From NCBI GenBank assembly GCA_964247055.1, contig OZ176054.1, positions 744,001-808,000 of the forward strand: 64,000 nucleotides of DNA, in the 5' to 3' direction. The position numbers and the translations under genes are program-made. The notes under the pieces were generated by a model. The model had not been told where the DNA came from, did not search any database, and was given only the letters and a program-made list of their open reading frames with translations. Shown one piece after another: positions 48,236 to 61,495 of the stretch. Within the stretch, counting starts at the first letter, position 1, and each line of letters opens with the position of its first letter. This DNA is from Paragordius varius. Its lineage: Eukaryota; Nematomorpha.

Positions 48236-50955
48236 GTCGCATCAATACTCAAATTAAACTTTGTCCTTAAAAATCGGATATTGGTCACCGGTGAACAAAA
48301 TTATATTTTATATATTCTCTTAGCAAGACTACATCAAAATATAGAGATAGTTTGACAAACTCTTTCCTATCCGATTTTTACAACAACACTTTAAAAATTA
48401 ATGTATAAAACGAGTCGTATCAATAAATCGCATCAATACTGAAGTTAAACTTTGTCATTAAAAATCGGATATTGGTCACCGGTGAACAAAATTATTTTTT
48501 ATACATTCTCTTAGTAGGACTACATCAAAATATAGAGATAGTTTGGCAAACTCTTTCATATCCGATTTTTACAACGATACTTTAAAAATTAATGTATTAA
48601 ACTAGTCGCATCAATACTCAAGTTAAACTTTGTCCTTAAAAATCGGATATTGGTCTCCGGTGAACAAAATAATTTTTTATACATTCTCTTAGTAAGACTA
48701 CATCAAAATATAGAGATAGTTTGACAAACTCTTTCATATCCGATTTTTACAACGATACTTTAAAAATTAATGTAAACTAGTCGCATCAATACTCAAGTTA
48801 AACTTTGTCCTTAAAAATCGGATATTGGTCACCGGTGGACAAAATTATTTTTTATATATTCTCTTAGCAAGACTACATCAAAATATAGAGATAGTTTGAC
48901 AAACTCTTTCATATCCGATTTTTACAACGATACTTTAAAAATTAATGTATAAAACTAGTCGCATCAATACTCAACTTAAACTTTGTCATAAAAAATCGAA
49001 TATTGGTCACCGGTGAACAAAATTATTTTTTATACATTCTCTTAGTAAGACTACATCAAAATATAGAGATAGTTTGACAAACTCTTTCATATCCGATTTT
49101 TACAACGATACTTTAAAAATTAATGTATTAAACTAGTCGCATCAATACTCAAGTTAAACTTTGTCCTTAAAAATCGGATATTGGTCACCGGTGAACAAAA
49201 TTATTTTTTATATATTCTCTTAGCAAGACTACATCAAAATATAGAGGTAGTTTGACAAACTCTTTCATATCCGATTTTTACAACGATACTTTAAAAATTA
49301 ATGTATAAAACGAGTCGTATCAATAAATCGCATCAATACTCAAGTTAAACTTTGTCCTTAAAAATCGGATATTGGTCACCGGTGCACAAAATTATTTTTT
49401 ATACATTCTCTTAGTAGGACTACATCAAAATATAGAGATAGTTTGGCAAACTCTTTCATATCCGATTTTTACAACGATACTTTAAAAATTAATGTATTAA
49501 ACTAGTCGTATCAATACTCAAGTTAAACTTTGTCCTTAAAAATCGGATATTGGTCTCCGGTGAACAAAATAATTTTTTATATATTCTCTTAGCAAGACTA
49601 CATCAAAATATAGAGATAGTTTGACAAACTCGTTCATATCCGATTTTTACAACGATACTTTAAAAATTAATGTATAAAACTAGTCGTATCAATAAATCGC
49701 ATCAATACTCAAGTTAAACTTTGTCCTTAAAAATCGGATATTGGTCTCCGGTGAACAAAATTATTTTTTATACATTCTCTTAGTAAGACTAAATCAAAAT
49801 ATAGAGATAGTTTGACAAACTCTTTCATATCCGATTTTTACAACGATACTTTAAAAATTAATGTATTAAACTAGTCGCATCAATACTCAAGTTAAACTTT
49901 GTCCTTAAAAATCGGATATTGGTCTCCGGTGAACAAAATAATTTTTTATATATTCTCTAAGCAAGACTACATCAAAATATAGAGATAGTTTGACAAACTC
50001 GTTCATATCCGATTTTTACAACGATACTTTAAAAATTAATGTATAAAACTAGTCGTATCAATAAATCGCATCAATACTCAAGTTAAACTTTGTCCTTAAA
50101 AATCGGATATTGGTCACCGGTGAACAAAATTATTTTTTATATATTCTCTTAGCAAGACTACATCAAAATATAGAGGTAGTTTGACAAACTCGTTCATATC
50201 CGATTTTTACAACGATACTTTAAAAATTAATGTATAAAACTAGTCGTATCAATAAATCGCATCAATACTCAAGTTAAACTTTGTCCTTAAAATTCGGATA
50301 TTGGTCTCCGGTGAACAAAATTATTTTTTATACATTCTCTTAGTAAGACTAAATCAAAATATAGAGATAGTTTGACAAACTCTTTCATATCCGATTTTTA
50401 CAACGATACTTTAAAAATTAATGTATTAAACTAGTCGCATCAATACTCAAGTTAAACTTTGTCCTTAAAAATCGGATATTGGTCACCGGTGGACAAAATT
50501 ATTTTTTATATATTCTCTTAGCAAGACTACATCAAAATATAGAGATAGTTTGACAAACTCTTTCATATCCGATTTTTACAACGATACTTTAAAAATTAAT
50601 GTATAAAACTAGTCGCATCAATACTCAACTTAAACTTTGTCATAAAAAATCGAATATTGGTCACCGGTGAACAAAATTATTTTTTATACATTCTCTTAGT
50701 AAGACTACATCAAAATATAGAGATAGTTTGACAAACTCTTTCATATCCGATTTTTACAACGATACTTTAAAAATTAATGTATTAAACTAGTCGCATCAAT
50801 ACTCAAGTTAAACTTTGTCCTAAAAATCGGATATTGGTCACCGGTGAACAAAATTATTTTTTATATATTCTCTTAGCAAGACTACATCAAAATATAGAGG
50901 TAGTTTGACAAACTCTTTCATATCCGATTTTTACAACGATACTTTAAAAATTAAT
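48050..50955 (-). repeat. 2.9-kb block D, copy 2
   Basis: Collinear with 43,690-46,600. Correspondence fails at about 50,959, where this copy has AAAACTAGTCG and then GGTCTCCGG while copy 1 has AAAACGAGTCG and then GGTGCACAAAA. That is the point at which the 2,022-bp internal duplication begins to diverge, so the extra length was added inside this unit. Confidence 0.88.
49140..50950 (-). repeat. 1.8-kb block F, copy 1 (shift 2,022 bp)
   Basis: TAAAATTCGG at 50,293 and 52,315, GTCCTAAAAATCGG near 50,820 and 52,842, and ACTAGTCGTATCAATACTC near 49,506 and 51,528 define a shift of 2,022 bp, about 11 monomers. It is nested inside block D copy 2. Confidence 0.88.
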
Positions 50956-51161
50956 GTATAAAACTAGTCGTATCAATAAATCGCATCAATACTCAAGTTA
51001 AACTTTGTCCTTAAAAATCGGATATTGGTCTCCGGTGAACAAAATTATTTTTTATACATTCTCTTAGTAAGACTAAATCAAAATATAGAGATAGTTTGAC
51101 AAACTCTTTCATATCCGATTTTTACAACGATACTTGAAAAATTAATGTATTAAACTAGTCG

Positions 51162-52972
51162 CATCAATACTCAAGTTAAACTTTGTCCTTAAAAATCGGA
51201 TATTGGTCACCGGTGAACAAAATTATTTTTTATATATTCTCTTAGCAAGACTACATCAAAATATAGAGGTAGTTTGACAAACTCTTTCATATCCGATTTT
51301 TACAACGATACTTTAAAAATTAATGTATAAAACGAGTCGTATCAATAAATCGCATCAATACTCAAGTTAAACTTTGTCCTTAAAAATCGGATATTGGTCA
51401 CCGGTGCACAAAATTATTTTTTATACATTCTCTTAGTAGGACTACATCAAAATATAGAGATAGTTTGGCAAACTCTTTCATATCCGATTTTTACAACGAT
51501 ACTTTAAAAATTAATGTATTAAACTAGTCGTATCAATACTCAAGTTAAACTTTGTCCTTAAAAATCGGATATTGGTCTCCGGTGAACAAAATAATTTTTT
51601 ATATATTCTCTTAGCAAGACTACATCAAAATATAGAGATAGTTTGACAAACTCGTTCATATCCGATTTTTACAACGATACTTTAAAAATTAATGTATAAA
51701 ACTAGTCGTATCAATAAATCGCATCAATACTCAAGTTAAACTTTGTCCTTAAAAATCGGATATTGGTCTCCGGTGAACAAAATTATTTTTTATACATTCT
51801 CTTAGTAAGACTAAATCAAAATATAGAGATAGTTTGACAAACTCTTTCATATCCGATTTTTACAACGATACTTTAAAAATTAATGTATTAAACTAGTCGC
51901 ATCAATACTCAAGTTAAACTTTGTCCTTAAAAATCGGATATTGGTCTCCGGTGAACAAAATAATTTTTTATATATTCTCTAAGCAAGACTACATCAAAAT
52001 ATAGAGATAGTTTGACAAACTCGTTCATATCCGATTTTTACAACGATACTTTAAAAATTAATGTATAAAACTAGTCGTATCAATAAATCGCATCAATACT
52101 CAAGTTAAACTTTGTCCTTAAAAATCGGATATTGGTCACCGGTGAACAAAATTATTTTTTATATATTCTCTTAGCAAGACTACATCAAAATATAGAGGTA
52201 GTTTGACAAACTCGTTCATATCCGATTTTTACAACGATACTTTAAAAATTAATGTATAAAACTAGTCGTATCAATAAATCGCATCAATACTCAAGTTAAA
52301 CTTTGTCCTTAAAATTCGGATATTGGTCTCCGGTGAACAAAATTATTTTTTATACATTCTCTTAGTAAGACTAAATCAAAATATAGAGATAGTTTGACAA
52401 ACTCTTTCATATCCGATTTTTACAACGATACTTTAAAAATTAATGTATTAAACTAGTCGCATCAATACTCAAGTTAAACTTTGTCCTTAAAAATCGGATA
52501 TTGGTCACCGGTGGACAAAATTATTTTTTATATATTCTCTTAGCAAGACTACATCAAAATATAGAGATAGTTTGACAAACTCTTTCATATCCGATTTTTA
52601 CAACGATACTTTAAAAATTAATGTATAAAACTAGTCGCATCAATACTCAACTTAAACTTTGTCATAAAAAATCGAATATTGGTCACCGGTGAACAAAATT
52701 ATTTTTTATACATTCTCTTAGTAAGACTACATCAAAATATAGAGATAGTTTGACAAACTCTTTCATATCCGATTTTTACAACGATACTTTAAAAATTAAT
52801 GTATTAAACTAGTCGCATCAATACTCAAGTTAAACTTTGTCCTAAAAATCGGATATTGGTCACCGGTGAACAAAATTATTTTTTATATATTCTCTTAGCA
52901 AGACTACATCAAAATATAGAGGTAGTTTGACAAACTCTTTCATATCCGATTTTTACAACGATACTTTAAAAA
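51162..52972 (-). repeat. 1.8-kb block F, copy 2
   Basis: Tandem partner of 49,140-50,950. Its presence explains why the D/E units are spaced 4,359 bp in one case and 4,578 bp (48,819 to 53,397) in the next: the middle unit gained this segment and lost others. Variant order is the same as copy 1. Confidence 0.88.
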
Positions 52973-53396
52973 TTAATGTATAAAACGAGTCGTATCAATA
53001 AATCGCATCAATACTCAAGTTAAACTTTGTCCTTAAAAATCGGATATTGGTCACCGGTGCACAAAATTATTTTTTATACATTCTCTTAGTAGGACTACAT
53101 CAAAATATAGAGATAGTTTGGCAAACTCTTTCATATCCGATTTTTACAACGATACTTGAAAAATTAATGTATTAAACTAGTCGCATCAATACTCAAGTTA
53201 AACTTTGTCCTTAAAAATCGGATATTGGTCTCCGGTGAACAAAATTATTTTTTATACATTCTCTTAGTAAGACTAAATCAAAATATAGAGATAGTTTGAC
53301 AAACTCTTTCATATCCGATTTTTACAACGATACTTTAAAAATTAATGTATTAAACTAGTCGCATCAATACTCAATTTAAACTTTGTCCTTAAAAAT

Positions 53397-56300
53397 CGGA
53401 TATTGGTCACCGGTGGACAAAATTATTTTTTATATATTCTCTTAGCAAGACTACATCAAAATATAGAGATAGTTTGACAAACTCTTTCATATCCGATTTT
53501 TACAACGATACTTTAAAAATTAATGTATAAAACTAGTCGCATCAATACTCAACTTAAACTTTGTCATAAAAAATCGAATATTGGTCACCGGTGAACAAAA
53601 TTATTTTTTATACATTCTCTTAGTAAGACTACATCAAAATATAGAGATAGTTTGACAAACTCTTTCATATCCGATTTTTACAACGATACTTTAAAAATTA
53701 ATGTATTAAACTAGTCGCATCAATACTCAAGTTAAACTTTGTCCTTAAAAATCGGATATTGGTCACCGGTGAACAAAATTATTTTTTATATATTCTCTTA
53801 GCAAGACTACATCAAAATATAGAGGTAGTTTGACAAACTCTTTCATATCCGATTTTTACAACGATACTTTAAAAATTAATGTATAAAACGAGTCGTATCA
53901 ATAAATCGCATCAATACTCAAGTTAAACTTTGTCCTTAAAAATCGGATATTGGTCACCGGTGCACAAAATTATTTTTTATACATTCTCTTAGTAGGACTA
54001 CATCAAAATATAGAGATAGTTTGGCAAACTCTTTCATATCCGATTTTTACAACGATACTTTAAAAATTAATGTATTAAACTAGTCGTATCAATACTCAAG
54101 TTAAACTTTGTCCTTAAAAATCGGATATTGGTCTCCGGTGAACAAAATAATTTTTTATATATTCTCTTAGCAAGACTACATCAAAATATAGAGATAGTTT
54201 GACAAACTCGTTCATATCCGATTTTTACAACGATACTTTAAAAATTAATGTATAAAACTAGTCGTATCAATAAATCGCATCAATACTCAAGTTAAACTTT
54301 GTCCTTAAAAATCGGATATTGGTCTCCGGTGAACAAAATTATTTTTTATACATTCTCTTAGTAAGACTAAATCAAAATATAGAGATAGTTTGACAAACTC
54401 TTTCATATCCGATTTTTACAACGATACTTTAAAAATTAATGTATTAAACTAGTCGCATCAATACTCAAGTTAAACTTTGTCCTTAAAAATCGGATATTGG
54501 TCTCCGGTGAACAAAATAATTTTTTATATATTCTCTAAGCAAGACTACATCAAAATATAGAGATAGTTTGACAAACTCGTTCATATCCGATTTTTACAAC
54601 GATACTTTAAAAATTAATGTATAAAACTAGTCGTATCAATAAATCGCATCAATACTCAAGTTAAACTTTGTCCTTAAAAATCGGATATTGGTCACCGGTG
54701 AACAAAATTATTTTTTATATATTCTCTTAGCAAGACTACATCAAAATATAGAGGTAGTTTGACAAACTCGTTCATATCCGATTTTTACAACGATACTTTA
54801 AAAATTAATGTATAAAACTAGTCGTATCAATAAATCGCATCAATACTCAAGTTAAACTTTGTCCTTAAAATTCGGATATTGGTCTCCGGTGAACAAAATT
54901 ATTTTTTATACATTCTCTTAGTAAGACTAAATCAAAATATAGAGATAGTTTGACAAACTCTTTCATATCCGATTTTTACAACGATACTTTAAAAATTAAT
55001 GTATTAAACTAGTCGCATCAATACTCAAGTTAAACTTTGTCCTTAAAAATCGGATATTGGTCACCGGTGGACAAAATTATTTTTTATATATTCTCTTAGC
55101 AAGACTACATCAAAATATAGAGATAGTTTGACAAACTCTTTCATATCCGATTTTTACAACGATACTTTAAAAATTAATGTATAAAACTAGTCGCATCAAT
55201 ACTCAACTTAAACTTTGTCATAAAAAATCGAATATTGGTCACCGGTGAACAAAATTATTTTTTATACATTCTCTTAGTAAGACTACATCAAAATATAGAG
55301 ATAGTTTGACAAACTCTTTCATATCCGATTTTTACAACGATACTTTAAAAATTAATGTATTAAACTAGTCGCATCAATACTCAAGTTAAACTTTGTCCTA
55401 AAAATCGGATATTGGTCACCGGTGAACAAAATTATTTTTTATATATTCTCTTAGCAAGACTACATCAAAATATAGAGGTAGTTTGACAAACTCTTTCATA
55501 TCCGATTTTTACAACGATACTTTAAAAATTAATGTATAAAACGAGTCGTATCAATAAATCGCATCAATACTCAAGTTAAACTTTGTCCTTAAAAATCGGA
55601 TATTGGTCACCGGTGCACAAAATTATTTTTTATACATTCTCTTAGTAGGACTACATCAAAATATAGAGATAGTTTGGCAAACTCTTTCATATCCGATTTT
55701 TACAACGATACTTGAAAAATTAATGTATTAAACTAGTCGCATCAATACTCAAGTTAAACTTTGTCCTTAAAAATCGGATATTGGTCTCCGGTGAACAAAA
55801 TTATTTTTTATACATTCTCTTAGTAAGACTAAATCAAAATATAGAGATAGTTTGACAAACTCTTTCATATCCGATTTTTACAACGATACTTTAAAAATTA
55901 ATGTATTAAACTAGTCGCATCAATACTCAAGTTAAACTTTGTCCTTAAAAATCGGATATTGGTCACCGGTGGACAAAATTATTTTTTATATATTCTCTTA
56001 GTCGGACTACATCAAAATATAGAGATAGTTTGGCAAACTCTTTCATATCCGATTTTTACAACGATACTTGAAAAATTAATGTATTAAACTAGTCGCATCA
56101 ATACTCAAGTTAAACTTTGTCCTTAAAAATCGGATATTGGTCTCCGGTGAACAAAATTATTTTTTATACATTCTCTTAGTAAGACTAAATCAAAATATAG
56201 AGATAGTTTGACAAACTCTTTCATATCCGATTTTTACAACGATACTTTAAAAATTAATGTATTAAACTAGTCGCATCAATACTCAAGTTAAACTTTGTCC

Positions 56301-57172
56301 TTAAAAATCGGATATTGGTCACCGGTGGACAAAATTATTTTTTATATATTCTCTTAGCAAGACTACATCAAAATATAGAGATAGTTTGACAAACTCTTTC
56401 ATATCCGATTTTTACAACGATACTTTAAAAATTAATGTATAAAACTAGTCGCATCAATACTCAACTTAAACTTTGTCATAAAAAATCGAATATTAATCAC
56501 CGGTGAACAAAATTATTTTTTATACATTCTCTTAGTAAGACTACATCAAAATATAGAGATAGTTTGACAAACTCTTTCATATCCGATTTTTACAACGATA
56601 CTTTAAAAATTAATGTATTAAACTAGTCGCATCAATACTCAAGTTAAACTTTGTCCTTAAAAATCGGATATTGGTCACCGGTGAACAAAATTATTTTTTA
56701 TATATTCTCTTAGCAAGACTACATCAAAATATAGAGGTAGTTTGACAAACTCTTTCATATCCGATTTTTACAACGATACTTTAAAAATTAATGTATAAAA
56801 CGAGTCGTATCAATAAATCGCATCAATACTCAAGTTAAACTTTGTCCTTAAAAATCGGATATGGCTCACCGGTGCACAAAATTATTTTTTATACATTCTC
56901 TTAGTAGGACTACATCAAAATATAGAGATAGTTTGGCAAACTCTTTCATATCCGATTTTTACAACGATACTTTAAAAATTAATGTGTTAAACTAGTCGCA
57001 TCAGTACTCAAGTTAAACTTTGTCCTAAAAAATCGAATATTGGTCACCGGTGAACAAAATTATTTTTTATATATTCTCTTAGTAAGACTACATCAAAATA
57101 TAGAAATAGTTTGACAAACTCTTTCATATCCGATTTTTACAACGATACTTTAAAATTTAATGTATTAAACTA
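53397..57172 (-). repeat. 3.8-kb block E, copy 2
   Basis: Partner of 44,460-48,235. The private CGTATCC change at 44,959 is absent at the matching place, so it arose after duplication. Very few other differences are visible, indicating a young event. The same stretch is also a partial third copy of block D, giving copies starting near 44,460, 48,819 and 53,397. Confidence 0.92.
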
Positions 57173-59130
57173 GTCGCATCAATACTCAAATAAAACTTTG
57201 TCCTTAAAAATCGGATATTGGTCACCGGTGAACAAAATTATTTTTTATACATTCTCTTAGTAAGACTACATCAAAATATAGAGATAGTTTGACAAACTCT
57301 TTCACATCCGATTTTTACAACAATACGTTAAAAATTATGGTATTATACTAGTCGCATCAATACTCAAATTAAACTTTGTCCTTAAAAATCGGATATTGGT
57401 CACCGGTGAACAAAATTATTTTTTATATATTCTCTTAGCAAGACTACATCAAACTATAGAGATAGTTTGACAAACTCTTTCATATCCGATTTTTACAACG
57501 ATACGTTAAAAATTATGGTATTAAACTACTCGCATCAATACTCAAATTAAACTTTGTACTTAAAAATCGGATATTGGTCACCGGTGAACAAAATTATTTT
57601 TCTATATATTCTCTTAGTAAGACTACATCAAAATATAGAAATAGTTTGACAAACTCTTTCATATCCGATTTTTACAACGATACTTTAAAAATTAATGTGT
57701 TAAACTAGTCGCATCAATACTCAAGTTAAACTTTGTCCTTAAAAATCGAATATTGGTCACCGGTGAACAAAATTATTTTTTATATATTCTCTTAGTAAGA
57801 CTACATCAAAATATAGAAATAGTTTGACAAACTCTTTCATATCCGATTTTTACAACGATACTTTAAAATTTAATGTATTAAACTAGTCGCATCAATACTC
57901 AAATAAAACTTTGTCCTTAAAAATCGGATATTGGTCACCGGTGAACAAAATTAATTTTTATACATTCTCTTAGTAGGACTACATCAAAATATAGATATAG
58001 TTTGGCAAACTCTTTCATATCCGATTTTTACAACGATACTTTAAAAATTAATGTATTAAACTAGTCGCATCAATACTCAAGTTAAACTTTGTCCTTAAAA
58101 ATCGGATATTGGTCTCCGGTGAACAAAATAATTTTTTATACATTCTCTTACTAAGACTACATCAAAATATAGAGATAGTTTGACAAACTTTTTCATATCC
58201 GATTTTTACAACGATACTTTAAAAATTAATGTGTTAAACTAGTCGCATCAATACTCAAGTTAAACTTTGTCCTTAAAAATCGGATATTGGTCACCGGTGC
58301 ACAAAATTATTTTTTATACATTCTCTTAGTAGGACTACATCAAAATATAGAGATAGTTTGGCAAACTCTTTCATATCCGATTTTTACAACGATACTTTAA
58401 AAATTAATGTATAAAACTAGTCGTATCAATAAATCGCATCAATACTCAAGTTAAACTTTGTCCTTAAAAATCGGATATTGGTCACCGGTGCACAAAATTA
58501 TTTTTTATACATTCTCTTAGTAGAACTACATCAAAATATAGAGATAGTTTGGCAAACTCTTTCATATCCGATTTTTACAACGATACTTGAAAAATTAATG
58601 TATTAAACTAGTCGCATCAATACTCAAGTTAAACTTTGTCCTTAAAAATCGGATATTGGTCTCCGGTGAACAAAATTATTTTTTATACATTCTCTTAGTA
58701 AGACTAAATCAAAATATAGAGATAGTTTGACAAACTCTTTCATATCCGATTTTTACAACGATACTTTAAAAATTAATGTATTAAACTAGTCGCATCAATA
58801 CTCAAGTTAAACTTTGTCATAAAAAATCGAATATTGGTCACCGGTGAACAAAATTATTTTTTATACATTCTCTTAGTAAGATTACATCAAAATATAGAGA
58901 TAGTTTGACAAACTCTTTCATATCCGATTTTTACAACGATACTTTAAAAATTAATGTATTAAACTAGTCGCATCAATACTCAAGTTAAACTTTGTCCTTA
59001 AAAATCTGATATTGGTCACCGGTGAACAAAATTATTTTTTATATATTCTCTTAGCAAGACTACATCAAAATATAGAGGTAGTTTGACAAACTCTTTCATA
59101 TCCGATTTTTACAACGATACTTTAAAAATT
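57173..59130 (-). repeat. Mixed monomers between block E and the 2,366-bp repeat
   Basis: Includes TTCACATCCG (57,302), CATCAAACTATAG (57,450), TTTGTACTTAAAAATC (57,554), a TTTTTCTATATATTC copy and ordinary intact and broken palindrome types. These private single changes suggest an older, less recently homogenised stretch. Confidence 0.65.
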
Positions 59131-61495
59131 AATGTATAAAACGAGTCGTATGAATAAATCGCATCAATACTCAAGTTAAACTTTGTCCTTAAAAATCGGA
59201 TATGGGTCACCGGTGCACAAAATTATTTTTTATACATTCTCTAAGTAGGACTACATCAAAATATAGAGATAGTTTGGCAAACTCTTTCATATCCGATTTT
59301 TACAACGATACTTTAAAAATTAATGTATTAAACTAGTCGCATCAATACTCAAGTTAAACTTTGTCCTTAAAAATCGGATATTGGTCTCCGGTGAACAAAA
59401 TCATTTTTTATATATTCTCTTAGCAAGACTACATCAAAATATAGAGATAGTTTGACAAACTCGTTCATATCCGATTTTTACAACGATACTTTAAAAATTA
59501 ATGTATAAAACTAGTCGTATCAATAAATCTCATCAATACTCAAGTTAAACTTTGTCCTTAAAAATCGGATATTGGTCCCCGGTGCACAAAATTATTTTTT
59601 ATACATTCTCTTAGTAGGACTACATCAAAATATAGAGATAGTTTGGCAAACTCTTTCATATCCGATTTTTACAACGATACTTGAAAAATTAATGTATTAA
59701 ACTAGTCGCATCAATACTCAAGTTAAACTTTGTCCTTAAAAATCGGATATTGGTCTCCGGTGTACAAAATTATTTTTTATACATTCTCTTAGTAAGACTA
59801 AATCAAAATATAGAGATAGTTTGACAAACTCTTTCATATCCGATTTTTACAACGATACTTTAAAAATTAATGTATTAAACTAGTCGCATCAATACTCAAG
59901 TTAAACTTTGTCCTTAAAAATCGGATATTGGTCACCGGTGGACAAAATTATTTTTTATATATTCTCTTAGCAAGACTACATCAAAATATAGAGATAGTTT
60001 TACAAACTCTTTCATATCCGATTTTTACAACGATACTTTAAAAATTAATGTATAAAACTAGTCGCATCAATACTCAACTTAAACTTTGTCATAAAAAATC
60101 GAATATTGGTCACCGGTGAACAAAATTATTTTTTATACATTCTCTTAGTAAGACTACATCAAAATATAGAGATAGTTTGACAAACTCTTTCATATCCGAT
60201 TTTTACAACGATACTTTAAAAATTAATGTATTAAACTAGTCGCATCAATACTCAAGTTAAACTTTGTCCTTAAAAATCGGATATTGGTCACCGGTGAACA
60301 AAATTATTTTTTATATATTCTCTTAGCAAGACTACATCAAAATATAGAGGTAGTTTGACAAACTCTTTCATATCCGATTTTTACAACGATACTTTAAAAA
60401 TTAATGTATAAAACGAGTCGTATCAATAAATCGCATCAATACTCAAGTTAAACTTTGTCCTTAAAAATCGGATATGGGTCACCGGTGCACAAAATTATTT
60501 TTTATACATTCTCTTAGTAGGACTACATCAAAATATAGAGATAGTTTGGCAAACTCTTTCATATCCGATTTTTACAACGATACTTTAAAAATTAATGTAT
60601 TAAACTAGTCGCATCAATACTCAAGTTAAACTTTGTCCTTAAAAATCGGATATTGGTCTCCGGTGAACAAAATAATTTTTTATATATTCTCTTAGCAAGA
60701 CTACATCAAAATATAGAGATAGTTTGACAAACTCTTTCATATCCGATTTTTACAACGATACTTTAAAAATTAATGTATAAAACTAGTCGTATCAATAAAT
60801 CGCATCAATACTCAAGTTAAACTTTGTCCTTAAAAATCGGATATTGGTCACCGGTGAACAAAATTATTTTTTATACATTCTCTTAGTAAGACTACATCAA
60901 AATATAGAAATAGTTTGACAAACTCTTTCATATCCGATTTTTACAACGATACTTTAAAAATTAATGTGTTAAACTAGTCGCATCAGTACTCAAGTTAAAC
61001 TTTGTCCTAAAAAATCGAATATTGGTCACCGGTGAACAAAATTATTTTTTATATATTCTCTTAGTAAGACTACATCAAAATATAGAAATAGTTTGACAAA
61101 CTCTTTCATATCCGATTTTTAAAACGATACTTTAAAATTTAATGTATTAAACTAGTCGCATCAATACTCAAATAAAACTTTGTCCTTAAAAATCGGATAT
61201 TGGTCACCGGTGAACAAAATTATTTTTTATACATTCTCTTAGCAAGACTACATCAAAATATAGAGATAGTTTGACAAACTCTTTCATATCCGATTTTTAC
61301 AACGATACGTTAAAAATTATGGTATTAAACTAGTCGCATCAATACTCAAATTAAACTTTGTCCTTAAAAATCGGATATTGGTCACCGGTGAATAAAATTA
61401 TTTTTTATATATTCTCTTAGCAAGACTACATCAAAATATAGAGATAGTTTGACAAACTCTTTCATATCCGATTTTTACAACGATACTTTAAAAAT
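59130..61495 (-). repeat. 2,366-bp 13-mer higher-order repeat, copy 1
   Basis: GATATGGGTCACC at 59,201 and 61,567 and again at 60,473 and 62,839; CGTATGAATAAATC near 59,147 and 61,513; AATCTCATCAATACTC near 59,526 and 61,892; GGTCCCCGGTGCAC; and TAGTTTTACAAAC at 59,995 and 62,361 all give 2,366 bp. Inside the unit, a sub-shift of 1,272 bp (59,201 to 60,473) shows it was itself built from related 7- and 6-monomer parts. Confidence 0.92.
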
